Positions 24,322 through 32,723 of a stretch of DNA of 39,129 nucleotides are shown piece after piece. How positions within the stretch are numbered: the first letter of the stretch is position 1; each line of letters begins with the position of its first letter. The position numbers and the translations under genes were made by a program. Source of the stretch: Clostridia bacterium. GTDB lineage: Bacteria > Bacillota > Clostridia > TANB77 > CAG-465. The notes beneath the pieces were generated by a model. That model saw only the letters and a list, made by a program, of their open reading frames with translations. It was not told where the DNA came from and did no database searches. Location: positions 1 to 39,129 of the forward strand of contig CAAHEI010000079.1 of NCBI GenBank assembly GCA_900772475.1. Reading direction: 5' to 3'.

Positions 24322-24498
24322 TTGGATAATGTATTAAATGAAAATGAAAAAATAATAAATAATATAAAAGCAAGTATGGGCTTTGAAGGAATGAATTTAG
24401 ATAAAAGTGATATAGATTTAATAAATAGTTTTTTAGATAACAAAATAACTGAACAAGAGGGAATAGAAATTATAAAAAATGAATTTAAAAATATGTAA
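24322..24498 (+). CDS. VbhA/FicA-like antitoxin
   Basis: 58 residues. It carries the inhibitory-helix motif (S/T)xxxE(G/N) of class I Fic antitoxins as SMGFEG (18-23, Glu22), followed by a helix pair DLINSFLDNKITEQEG resembling the antitoxin-VbhA domain. In known pairs the glutamate blocks the ATP gamma-phosphate position in the Fic active site. The TTG at 24322 is chosen because AGGGTGAT lies about 7 bases upstream; a GTG at 24313 would fall within that site. The Fic gene starts 12 bases after its stop. Identification rests on the motif and the neighbour together. Confidence 0.8.
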   Translation: MDNVLNENEKIINNIKASMGFEGMNLDKSDIDLINSFLDNKITEQEGIEIIKNEFKNM

Positions 24499-24510
24499 AG
24501 AGGGAAGTAT

Positions 24511-25101
24511 ATGTATGATGTTATAAATTCAAGGTATACATACAAAGGTACGGATGTACTTGTAAACAAACTAGATATTAAAGATGAGAAGAAATTTGAA
24601 AAGTATGAACGAAAAATGGTTGCCTTTAAACTTGCAACTATTAATGAGGTGGAATTTCCTAAAGTATTTGATGAAAAGAGACTTAAATTCATTCATAGCT
24701 ATCTTTTTTGTGATGTTTACGATTTTGCAGGTATGTATAGACTTGAAAATATTATTAAAGAAAACTTTGTCTTTTCACAGTATGAATATATAGAAGAAAA
24801 TCTAAAAAGTGTAATGAGTAAAATAAATTTAGAAGAGTTTAAGAAAATGAATTTTGATGAATTTATAAAAATGATTTCATATCTTATGACAGAACTTAAT
24901 GTAATACATCCTTTTAGAGAGGGAAATGGAAGAGCTATACGTGAATTTATTCGTGAACTTATGCTTGAGTGTGGTTATGAAATTGACTTTTCAAAAATTG
25001 AGTATGATGAGGTTATAAAAGCAAGTAAAGAGGCTATTTTAGATGATACATATCAAATAGAACTTCTTAAAAAAAGTTGTAAAAAAATCAATATATTCTA
25101 A
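24511..25101 (+). CDS. Fic-domain AMP-transferase toxin
   Basis: 196 residues. The catalytic motif HPFREGNGRAIR (133-144) is intact with the invariant His133, Asn and both Arg positions, so nucleotidyl transfer (usually AMP from ATP onto a target hydroxyl) is expected. FVFSQYEYIEENL (86-98) fits the substrate-binding flap. There is no internal inhibitory SxxxE(G/N) helix at either end that I can see, consistent with control by the separate antitoxin gene upstream. AGAGGGA precedes the ATG. Classical targets of such FicT toxins are type II topoisomerases; the target here is unknown. Confidence 0.92.
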   Translation: MYDVINSRYTYKGTDVLVNKLDIKDEKKFEKYERKMVAFKLATINEVEFPKVFDEKRLKFIHSYLFCDVYDFAGMYRLENIIKENFVFSQYEYIEENLKSVMSKINLEEFKKMNFDEFIKMISYLMTELNVIHPFREGNGRAIREFIRELMLECGYEIDFSKIEYDEVIKASKEAILDDTYQIELLKKSCKKINIF

Positions 25102-25102
25102 A

Positions 25103-25161
25103 AAATGTAGAAAAATACATTTATTGGTTCCAAAAAGTGTAAAAAAGTACATTTTTTGGAA
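25103..25161. promoter_or_regulatory. Two inverted repeats between fic and the ATPase gene
   Basis: AAATGTA/TACATTT (25103-25122) and a 14-bp stem TTCCAAAAAGTGTA/TACATTTTTTGGAA (25128-25161, one G-U pair). The second may act as the terminator of the fic transcript, or both as operators: they end 9 bases before the -35 of the next promoter and share the TGTA/TACA half-site. Confidence 0.55.
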
Positions 25162-25169
25162 TGTATTTA

Positions 25170-25198
25170 TTGACAAAATATAAAAATATATGTATAAT
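25170..25198 (+). promoter_or_regulatory. Consensus promoter of the AAA/DUF4143 gene
   Basis: Perfect TTGACA, 17 bases, perfect TATAAT. The expected transcription start (about 25205) coincides with the ribosome binding site, giving a leader of only about 10 bases. Confidence 0.85.
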
Positions 25199-25215
25199 TT
25201 ATATAGGTGATAATT

Positions 25216-26514
25216 TTGAAAAGAAAAATATATGATGAATTAATAGCATGGAAAAATTTAAAGTCAGATAAAATGCCATTAGTTTTGTATGGTGCAAGAC
25301 AAATCGGAAAAACTTGGGTTTTGCAGGAGTTTGGAAAAAATAATTACAAAAATACGGTTTATGTAAATTTTGAAAGAGAATCAAATTTATTACCATATTT
25401 TGAAGATAACATATCTCCTAAAAATATTATTAATATATTGGAAGAATATTATAATGAAAAAATTATACCAAAAGAGACCTTAATAATTTTTGATGAAATT
25501 CAAACTTGTAATAGAGCACTTACTTCACTTAAATACTTTGCTGAAGATGCAAAAGAGTATGATGTTGTAGCAGCAGGTTCACTATTAGGTGTTCATATTA
25601 ATTCAATTAACTTTTCATTTCCTGTAGGTAAGGTTATTACAAAAACTATGTATCCTATGGACTTTAAGGAATTTCTATGGGCTTTAAATAAAAATATATT
25701 GCTTCAAAAAATAGAAGAAAGTTTTAATAATAATATACCATTGGAAGATGGTTTTCATAAGGAAGCTTTAGAACTGTACGATAGATATATGCTAGTAGGT
25801 GGTATGCCACTTAGTGTGGAATGTTATGTAAAAAGTCTTGAAGGAAATCAAGGGTTAAATTATGGAGAAATACAAAGAATTATAATTGAAACATATACAT
25901 CTGACATGGTGAAGTATTCAGATAAGTCACAAGGGATAAAAACAATTTCTACTTATGAGTCAATTGCACCACAGCTTGCTAAAGATAATAAAAAGTTTAA
26001 ATATAGTGCAATTGAAAAGGGTGCAAGAGCTTCTATATTTGGTGATTCTATAGACTGGTTAATAAGATCAGGCATTATTTTAAAATGTGATAAGACAACT
26101 AGGGGAGATGTACCGCCAAATATATATAGTGATGTATCTTCTTTTAAGTTATATATGAATGATATAGGACTATTAAGTTATAAAATAGGACTTAATACTA
26201 TGAATAGAGATAATTTGAATAATATATTTATGGGTGGTGTAACTGAAAATTATATAGCAACTTCTTTAAAAAGTAATAATTATAGTTTATATTATTGGGA
26301 ATCTGATGGAAAAGCAGAAGTTGATTATTTGATTCAAAAAAATGGTGATATAATTCCTATAGAAGTCAAAACATCAGAACATAACAAATCAAAAAGTTTA
26401 TACATTTATATGAAAAAATATTCACCTAAATATGCAATAAGAATTTCAAAAAGGAATTTTGGATTTGAAAATAATATTAAGTCAGTTCCACTATATGCAG
26501 CATATTTAATATAA
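25216..26514 (+). CDS. AAA ATPase with DUF4143 nuclease-like domain
   Basis: 432 residues from the TTG at 25216, chosen because AGGTGAT lies 4-5 bases upstream; a GTG at 25207 overlaps that site. N-terminal AAA domain: Walker A GARQIGKT (26-33), Walker B LIIFDEIQ (89-96), AAGSLLGVHI (sensor region), FPVGKV. The C-terminal DUF4143 part ends with a PD-(D/E)xK-type pattern AEVDYLI ... IIPIEVKT. The family is abundant in anaerobes and often found in accessory regions; its function is not established. It has its own very strong promoter, separate from the Fic unit. Confidence 0.92.
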   Translation: MKRKIYDELIAWKNLKSDKMPLVLYGARQIGKTWVLQEFGKNNYKNTVYVNFERESNLLPYFEDNISPKNIINILEEYYNEKIIPKETLIIFDEIQTCNRALTSLKYFAEDAKEYDVVAAGSLLGVHINSINFSFPVGKVITKTMYPMDFKEFLWALNKNILLQKIEESFNNNIPLEDGFHKEALELYDRYMLVGGMPLSVECYVKSLEGNQGLNYGEIQRIIIETYTSDMVKYSDKSQGIKTISTYESIAPQLAKDNKKFKYSAIEKGARASIFGDSIDWLIRSGIILKCDKTTRGDVPPNIYSDVSSFKLYMNDIGLLSYKIGLNTMNRDNLNNIFMGGVTENYIATSLKSNNYSLYYWESDGKAEVDYLIQKNGDIIPIEVKTSEHNKSKSLYIYMKKYSPKYAIRISKRNFGFENNIKSVPLYAAYLI

Positions 26515-26530
26515 ATAGGATGGTAAAGAA

Positions 26531-26800
26531 ATGGAAAAAAATTTAGAAAAAGAAATAGAAAGTATAAAAAAAAGGAATAAAAGAGTAGAACTAGACAAAA
26601 AATGGGAAACAAGTTTTACTAGGAGAGCGTTTATTTGTGTTTTAACATACATTATCGTGATTATATATTCCTATTTTATAAAGAATTATGATAATGTATT
26701 TTTAAGTTCACTTGTCCCTGTAATAGGTTTTACTTTATCTACACTTTCTTTAAAATATATAAGAAAATTATGGGAAAAACATATCAATGTTAATGAGTAA
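26531..26800 (+). CDS. Small membrane protein with two helices
   Basis: 89 residues. A charged helical N-terminus (MEKNLEKEIESIKKRNKR, about 1-28) is followed by two membrane segments (about 31-49 and 57-74) and a basic tail. The pattern ELDKKWETSFTRRAF is shared, from memory, by a common family of small clostridial membrane proteins without known function. The ribosome site is weak (AGGATGG). It starts 16 bases after the ATPase stop and is probably read from the same transcript. Confidence 0.65.
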   Translation: MEKNLEKEIESIKKRNKRVELDKKWETSFTRRAFICVLTYIIVIIYSYFIKNYDNVFLSSLVPVIGFTLSTLSLKYIRKLWEKHINVNE

Positions 26801-26827
26801 TAATAAAAAAATTTTTGATTAATAGTG

Positions 26828-26856
26828 TTGAAATAATGAGAGGCGTTTAATATCAT
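26828..26856 (+). promoter_or_regulatory. Possible promoter for the 26925 gene
   Basis: TTGAAA, 17 bases, TATCAT. Moderate match only. Confidence 0.35.
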
Positions 26857-26924
26857 GTATGTAGTTAATGAATATAAAGTTATAATACAATTTAAAATAG
26901 AAAACTTGGAGGGATAAAAATATA

Positions 26925-27272
26925 ATGTCAAAAAAAATAAAAAATAAAATTTGTATTATATTTTTATATTTTATATCACTATTTTTATTTGAATTTTTTA
27001 TTGGACAGTGTAATTTTGAAAAGAATGCACAGGAATGTATAGAGAATGGATATAATTTTTTCTCTTTATTTTTCCCTTATTTTCTTGCAGGATTTTGGCA
27101 TTTTATTTTCGTATCTTGTGTTGCATTATATGTTGGTTTTAATAAAAAAATAGATAATGAATACAAACATATTATTTACTTATTTCCATTTTTCACATAT
27201 ATTTTTTCTTTACCAATGGGGTACCTAGCTATAATTTTTGATAATATGTTAAGAAGTATATTTTCTAGTTAG
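26925..27272 (+). CDS. Unrecognised membrane protein, three helices
   Basis: 115 residues, very hydrophobic and Phe-rich, with membrane segments at about 8-27, 46-70 and 83-105. Two cysteines (in GQCNFEKNAQECIENG) lie in the first extracytoplasmic loop and could be disulfide-bonded. GGAGGG lies about 10 bases before the ATG. I do not recognise the family. It stands between the ATPase unit and the ileS leader. Confidence 0.6.
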   Translation: MSKKIKNKICIIFLYFISLFLFEFFIGQCNFEKNAQECIENGYNFFSLFFPYFLAGFWHFIFVSCVALYVGFNKKIDNEYKHIIYLFPFFTYIFSLPMGYLAIIFDNMLRSIFSS

Positions 27273-27405
27273 AAATAAAATTGAAAGTAATAGAATGTTA
27301 TTTATTCTCATTTTGTATAAATATAAAAAAAGGATTTTATCAGGTAATATATTAAAAATATATTTAAAGATTTTTTAGAAATATTTGATAAAAATTTACT
27401 TTCTA
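27273..27405. other. Spacer before the ileS promoter
   Basis: AT-rich, no ORF and only a weak 5-bp hairpin (AGAAT/ATTCT). Together with the promoter and T-box leader it makes a 451-base stretch without a gene. Confidence 0.5.
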
Positions 27406-27434
27406 TTGTTAAAATATAATCTTTGTGATATAAT
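27406..27434 (+). promoter_or_regulatory. ileS promoter
   Basis: TTGTTA, 17 bases, TATAAT with TGA upstream (extended -10). It lies about 30 bases before the T-box stem I. Confidence 0.7.
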
Positions 27435-27464
27435 AGTGTTATGAAATAAAAAATATATAAAAAC

Positions 27465-27691
27465 TATGACGAGAACGAGTAATTATAAGCCAAATATAAA
27501 GCGAGCTAGGGACGGTGAAAGCCTAGTTAGATTAACTTATAGTGAAAATCATCTCCGAGTTGCTAGCTGAAATAATAGTAAGCGTCGCCGTATTCCTTAC
27601 GTAATAAAGGACACATATGTTGGTATGTTGTATATATAAGGTATAGATAGTTTCGCACGTAACCTTTGTATACAGGTATGTGCGTTTTTTA
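27465..27691 (+). promoter_or_regulatory. T-box leader of ileS
   Basis: The leader senses uncharged tRNA and controls read-through into ileS. Stem I begins near GACGAGAACGAGTA (27469) with the GAGTA bulge; its distal loop is CTAGGGACGGTGAAAGCCTAG; the specifier loop is AGTGAAAATCATC with the isoleucine codon ATC at 27548-27550. Stem III is TTGCTA/TAGTAAG and is followed by the conserved-style CCGTATTCCTTACG stretch. A terminator (CGCACGTAACCT with AGGTATGTGCG, then TTTTTT at 27685) competes with a candidate antiterminator pairing TATATAAGGT (from about 27632) with ACCTTTGTATA. The standard 14-base T-box sequence is not found in its usual place. Confidence 0.85.
27654..27691 (+). terminator. 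Regulated terminator of the T-box leader
   Basis: An 11-bp stem with one bulged A (CGCACGTAACCT / AGGTATGTGCG) followed by six T, 33 bases before the ileS start. It is mutually exclusive with the candidate antiterminator. Confidence 0.85.
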
Positions 27692-27723
27692 TATATTTTT
27701 TTAAATTTAAGGAGGATATAAAA

Positions 27724-30507
27724 ATGGAAGAAAAAAAGGACTATTCAAAAACTTTAAATTTGCCTAAAACTGAATTTGAAATGAGAGGAAATCTAACAAA
27801 GAAAGAACCAGCAATCCTTGATAACTTTATTAATAAAAAAATATATTATTTAGCATTAGAGAAAAATAAAAATACTGGTAAAAGATTTGTGTTACATGAT
27901 GGGCCTCCATATGCTAATGGGGATATTCATGCAGGTCATGCACTAGATAAAATTTTAAAGGATATAATAATTCGTTATAAAACAATGAATGGATATTATG
28001 CACCTTATGTACCAGGTTGGGATACACATGGTCTACCAATAGAGAAAAAAGTTCAACAAGATAAAAAAATAACTAAAGATGATGTTGGTATAACTAAATT
28101 TAGAGAAATTTGTAAGGAATATGCTTTAGATGCAGTTGAAAGAACAGCAAAACAATTTGAAAGATTAGGTGGACTTGGAGATTATAGGGATAAATCAAAA
28201 AGATATCTTACACTTAACAAAGACTTTGAAGCAAAACAAATAGGTGTATTTGGAGATATGTACAAAAAGGGATACATTTACAGAGATCTAAAACCAGTAT
28301 ATTGGTGTAGTGATTGTGAAACAGCTCTTGCTGAAGCTGAAATTGAGTATAAAGATGATACTTCAACATCAATATATGTAAAATTTAAGGTACAAGATGA
28401 TAAAGATTTATTTAAAAACTATGTATCTTTAGACAATACATATGTAGTAATATGGACAACAACACCTTGGACTTTACCTGGAAATCAAGCTATAACTTTA
28501 AACCCAGAGTTTGACTATGTTTTGGTAGAAGGAAAAAAAGAAGGTAGAACTGAAAACTATGTTTTAGCTAAAGAATTACTAGAAGAAGTAATGCAAATAG
28601 GAAATATAGAAGAATACAAAGTACTTGCTACATTTAAAGGAAAAGAACTCGAAAATATAATATGTATAAACCCAGTAATAGAAAATAAAACTTCAAGGGT
28701 AATACTAGGATCTGATAAAGACTTACTTGTAACTTTAGATGCTGGTACAGGTTGTGTACATACAGCACCAGGTCATGGTCATGAGGATTATTTATGTTGT
28801 AAAAGATACAAAGATATTGAAATAATTGTACCTGTTGATAAACATGGTCATATGACAAAAGAAGCAGGAAAATTTGAAGGTATGTTCTATGCTAAGGCAA
28901 ATAAAGAGATTATTAAATATCTAGAAGAAACTAATGATTTATTTGCAGCAAAAGAACTTACTCACCAATACCCACATTGTTGGAGATGTAAAAAGCCAGT
29001 TATATATAGAGCTACAACACAATGGTTCGCGTCAATTGACGGATTTAGACAAAAAGCATTAGATGAAATACACAATGTAAAATGGTATCCTGATTGGGGT
29101 GTTGAGAGAATGACTAATATGATTAAGGATAGAAGTGATTGGTGTATTTCAAGACAACGTACATGGGGTGTACCAATTCCAATATTTTATTGTGAAAAGT
29201 GTGGTAAAGAGTACATTAATGATGAAACAATTTCTAAAGTAAAAGAAATGTTTGAAAAAGAAGGCTCAGGTTCATGGTTTGAAAAAACTCCTGAAGAAAT
29301 ATTAGGTAAAAAACATGTATGTGAATGTGGATGTGATACTTTAGTAAAAGAAAAAGACATTATGGATGTATGGTTTGACTCTGGTTCTTCACATGTAGGA
29401 GTATTAAATGAAAATTACGGACTTCCTGAAGGAAAAGCTGATATGTATTTAGAGGGAAATGATCAGTATAGAGGATGGTTTCAATCTTCATTATTAACAT
29501 CCGTTGCTACAAAGGGAGAGGCTCCATATAAAGAGGTAGTAACTCATGGTATGGTAGTAGATGGTGAAGGAAGAAAAATGTCAAAATCTTTAGGAAATGG
29601 AATTGCTCCACTTGATATAGTAAACGAATATGGTGCAGATATTTTAAGATTATGGTCAACATCTTCAGACTATCATAGTGAAATGCGTTTATCTAAAGAT
29701 ATTCTAAAACAAATATCTGAAGTATACAAAAAAATAAGAAATACTGTAAGATTTTTAATTGGTAATACTAATGATTTCGATCCAAAAACAGATTATGTTG
29801 AGTACAAAGATAGAGATGAACTAGATAGATATATTATGTACAAATTAAATAAACTAGTTGAGTACATAAATGAGGCATATAGTACATATGAGTATCACTT
29901 AGTATATAGTGAAATACATAGATTTTGTACAACAGAACTTTCAAGTAAATATTTGGATGTTATAAAAGATAGATTATATACATTTAGAATTGATCATGAA
30001 AAGAGAAGAAGCTCACAATCTTCAATGTATGATATCTTGTATACACTTACACGTTTGATTTCTCCAATACTTGTATTTACATCTGAAGAAATTTATAGCT
30101 TTATGAATACAAGAGATGAAAAGAAAGAAAGTATCTTACTTGAAGACTTCCCATCAGAAAGTGATATGTATATAGATGATGAGTTAATTGCAAAATGGAA
30201 TAGAATATTTGAAATAAAAGAAAGTTTTGCAAAAGATGTTGAGGCCGCACGTGCTGATAAAAAAATAGGTAGTGCACTTGATGCTAAAATCACTATTTAT
30301 ACAAATGGTGAAGAATATGATTTTGTAAAGAATAATCAAAAAGAAATTGCATTAGTTGCAATTGTATCTGAACTTGAAGTAGAAAAATCAGATGAAAAGA
30401 AAGTAGTTGTTGAAAAAGCAACTGGTGTAAAATGTCCTAGATGTTGGACATATGCAAATGAATTTTCTGATGAAGGAATTTGTATGAAGTGTTATAAAAA
30501 TATGTAA
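27724..30507 (+). CDS. ileS: Isoleucyl-tRNA synthetase
   Basis: 927 residues, the usual bacterial length. It charges tRNA-Ile and edits valine. Visible: HDGPPYANGDIHAGH (58-72, HIGH motif), WDTHGLPIE, the editing-domain TTTPWTLPGNQA and LVTLDAGTGCVHTAPGHGHED, ISRQRTWGVPIP, DVWFDSGSSH, KMSKS (618-622) and a C-terminal zinc finger (Cys904, Cys907, Cys920, Cys923). This is the shorter bacterial type with the terminal zinc site rather than the eukaryote-like type linked to mupirocin resistance. AAGGAGG precedes the ATG by about 7 bases. Expression is controlled by the T-box leader. Confidence 0.98.
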   Translation: MEEKKDYSKTLNLPKTEFEMRGNLTKKEPAILDNFINKKIYYLALEKNKNTGKRFVLHDGPPYANGDIHAGHALDKILKDIIIRYKTMNGYYAPYVPGWDTHGLPIEKKVQQDKKITKDDVGITKFREICKEYALDAVERTAKQFERLGGLGDYRDKSKRYLTLNKDFEAKQIGVFGDMYKKGYIYRDLKPVYWCSDCETALAEAEIEYKDDTSTSIYVKFKVQDDKDLFKNYVSLDNTYVVIWTTTPWTLPGNQAITLNPEFDYVLVEGKKEGRTENYVLAKELLEEVMQIGNIEEYKVLATFKGKELENIICINPVIENKTSRVILGSDKDLLVTLDAGTGCVHTAPGHGHEDYLCCKRYKDIEIIVPVDKHGHMTKEAGKFEGMFYAKANKEIIKYLEETNDLFAAKELTHQYPHCWRCKKPVIYRATTQWFASIDGFRQKALDEIHNVKWYPDWGVERMTNMIKDRSDWCISRQRTWGVPIPIFYCEKCGKEYINDETISKVKEMFEKEGSGSWFEKTPEEILGKKHVCECGCDTLVKEKDIMDVWFDSGSSHVGVLNENYGLPEGKADMYLEGNDQYRGWFQSSLLTSVATKGEAPYKEVVTHGMVVDGEGRKMSKSLGNGIAPLDIVNEYGADILRLWSTSSDYHSEMRLSKDILKQISEVYKKIRNTVRFLIGNTNDFDPKTDYVEYKDRDELDRYIMYKLNKLVEYINEAYSTYEYHLVYSEIHRFCTTELSSKYLDVIKDRLYTFRIDHEKRRSSQSSMYDILYTLTRLISPILVFTSEEIYSFMNTRDEKKESILLEDFPSESDMYIDDELIAKWNRIFEIKESFAKDVEAARADKKIGSALDAKITIYTNGEEYDFVKNNQKEIALVAIVSELEVEKSDEKKVVVEKATGVKCPRCWTYANEFSDEGICMKCYKNM

Positions 30508-30516
30508 TAAATGATG

Positions 30517-30554
30517 AAAAAAGGATTTGGCATAATACTACCAAATCTTTTTTT
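30517..30554 (+). terminator. ileS terminator
   Basis: AAAAAAGGATTTGG pairs with CCAAATCTTTTTT (one bulged G), ending in seven T. Confidence 0.85.
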
Positions 30555-30602
30555 AAATTACTTTTTATATTTGATGTTGTAAAACACAGAAGGAGGAAAA
30601 AA

Positions 30603-31541
30603 ATGAATAACATTATTGAAGTTAATAATTTGGTAAAGCAGTACAAAGAATTAAAAGCTATAGATAATTTATCATTTGAAGTACATGAGGGAGAAATTCT
30701 AGGACTACTTGGGCCTAATGGAAGCGGTAAATCTACTACTATAAACTGTATATTATCTCTACTAAAATTTAGTAAGGGCAAAATTAAAATATTTGGTAAG
30801 AGTATGAATCCTGACGCATATGATATAAAATCAAAAATTGGAGTGGTATTTCAAGACGTATCAGTCTTTAATGAATTAACTGTATATGAAAATATTGATT
30901 ATTTTTGTGGATTATACATAAAGGATAAATCTACCAGAAAAAAATATATAGAAGATGCTATAAAATTAGTAGGTTTAGAGGAATTTAAGAAATTTTATCC
31001 TAAAAAGCTATCTGGTGGACTTTTAAGAAGATTAAACATTGCTTGTGGTATTGCACATAAACCAAAACTAATTTTTTTAGACGAACCTACCGTTGCTGTT
31101 GATCCTCAAAGTAGAAATAATATATTAGATGGAATAAAAAAATTAAGAGATGATGGAGCTACAATAGTTTATACAACACATTATATGGAAGAAGTAGAAA
31201 TACTTTGTGATAGGGTAATTATTCTTGATAAAGGTAAAATAATTGCATCAGGTTCAATTGATGAATTAAAAGAACTTGCTGAAATAGAAGAAAAAATTAC
31301 AGTAGATGTTAATAGATTAGATACTGTATATATAGAGAAGATTAAAGAATTAAAGAATGTTGATGATGTAACATATAATAGTAATATTTTACTTATTACA
31401 TATAAAGAAGGTAAAAATAATTTAGTTGATATGATAGAATACTTAAAAAAAGAGAAAATAAATTACAATAAAATCTATTCTGAAAGACCTACGCTCAATG
31501 ATGTATTTTTACAATTAACAGGAAAGGAGCTTCGTGATTAG
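30603..31541 (+). CDS. ABC transporter ATP-binding protein (DrrA-like)
   Basis: 312 residues. Walker A GPNGSGKST (37-45), Q-loop VVFQDVSVF (Gln84), signature KLSGGLLRR (135-143), Walker B LIFLDEP (156-162) with AVDPQSR, and H-loop His193 (YTTHYMEE) are all intact. The C-terminal extension (about 225-312) with GKELRD end is typical of DrrA/CcmA-type drug or lipid exporters. AGGAGG precedes the ATG. The stop codon is directly followed by the ATG of the first permease gene (TAGATG), and a second permease overlaps that, so this is a three-gene exporter operon; the substrate is unknown. Confidence 0.95.
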   Translation: MNNIIEVNNLVKQYKELKAIDNLSFEVHEGEILGLLGPNGSGKSTTINCILSLLKFSKGKIKIFGKSMNPDAYDIKSKIGVVFQDVSVFNELTVYENIDYFCGLYIKDKSTRKKYIEDAIKLVGLEEFKKFYPKKLSGGLLRRLNIACGIAHKPKLIFLDEPTVAVDPQSRNNILDGIKKLRDDGATIVYTTHYMEEVEILCDRVIILDKGKIIASGSIDELKELAEIEEKITVDVNRLDTVYIEKIKELKNVDDVTYNSNILLITYKEGKNNLVDMIEYLKKEKINYNKIYSERPTLNDVFLQLTGKELRD

Positions 31542-32723
31542 ATGTTTATTCATAATTTTAAATATTCCTTAAAAGATCTTCTTAGAAATAAAATGCTAAT
31601 ATTTTGGACTTTTGCCTTTCCAATAATATTAGGAACTCTTTTTAAAGTAGCTTTTTCAAATATAGAAAATAGTGAAAAATTGGATATTATAAATATAGCA
31701 ATCGTCCAAAATGAAGAATTTGAAAACAATGAAGCTTTTAAGACATCGTTTGAAAAATTAAGTGATGAAAATAATGAAGATAGATTATTTAACACACAAT
31801 ATACTACAAAAGAAGAAGCAAAAGATCTTCTTAATAAAGGTGAAATAATTGGATACATGGAATTAAAACAAGATAAGCCAGTATTAACTTTTGTTACAAA
31901 TGGAATTGATGAAACGGTATTCAAACACGTAGCAGAAGAAATCGTACAAACAAGTGATATTATTAAGCAACTATCACAAACACAAATCCAAAAACAGATT
32001 GCTTCTGGAAATTATAATATAAATTATGATGAAATATATAATAAAGCAATAGAAATGGCTAAAGAAGATAATGTAGAATTAAAAAATATTTCTAACAGTA
32101 ATTTAAGTTATACCATGATCGAATTTTACACCCTTATAGCAATGACTTGCTTATATGGTGGAATGTTAAGTATGGTATCAATAAATCAAACCCTTGCAAA
32201 TATGTCTAATAAAGGAAAAAGGATAGCAGTATCACCTACTAAAAAAAGTATAATTATTTTAAGTAGTTTACTTGCAAGTTATATAGTGCAATTAATTGGA
32301 CTTGCAATCTTATTTTTATATACTTTGTTTGTATTAGGAGTTGACTATGGAAGTAATACAGGGTTAATTATACTACTTGCAATTGTTGGAAGTTTTGCAG
32401 GATTAGCTCTTGGAACTTTTGTTGGAACAATATTTAAAGCTAGTGAAAATACCAAAACAGGAATTTTGATTGCATTAACTATGTTAGGGTGTTATTTATC
32501 TGGAATGATGGGAATCACGATGAAATATGTTGTTGATAAAAACGTACCAATAATAAACAAAATTAATCCAGCTAGTATGATAACAGATGGTTTTTATTCA
32601 TTGTATTATTATGATAGATTAGATAGATATTGGTTTAATATTGCAAGTTTACTTATTTTTGCACTTATACTCGTTATAATATCATTCTTTAGTTTAAGGA
32701 GGCAGAAATATGACAGTATTTAA
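31542..32723 (+). CDS. ABC-2 type permease, first subunit
   Basis: 393 residues: one N-terminal membrane segment (about 18-36), a large external domain (about 40-200) and five C-terminal segments (about 220-385), the YhgE/ABC-2 layout. WTFAFPIILGTLFKVAF near the start and NPASMITDGFYSLYYYD near the end are typical. AAGGAG lies within the preceding gene, 12 bases before the ATG. It should pair with the next permease and the upstream ATPase. Confidence 0.88.
   Translation: MFIHNFKYSLKDLLRNKMLIFWTFAFPIILGTLFKVAFSNIENSEKLDIINIAIVQNEEFENNEAFKTSFEKLSDENNEDRLFNTQYTTKEEAKDLLNKGEIIGYMELKQDKPVLTFVTNGIDETVFKHVAEEIVQTSDIIKQLSQTQIQKQIASGNYNINYDEIYNKAIEMAKEDNVELKNISNSNLSYTMIEFYTLIAMTCLYGGMLSMVSINQTLANMSNKGKRIAVSPTKKSIIILSSLLASYIVQLIGLAILFLYTLFVLGVDYGSNTGLIILLAIVGSFAGLALGTFVGTIFKASENTKTGILIALTMLGCYLSGMMGITMKYVVDKNVPIINKINPASMITDGFYSLYYYDRLDRYWFNIASLLIFALILVIISFFSLRRQKYDSI

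Noticed and set aside
26855..26917. 20-codon frame MYVVNEYKVIIQF before the 26925 gene
   Set aside because: No ribosome binding site and it overlaps the ribosome site of the next gene; too short to support.
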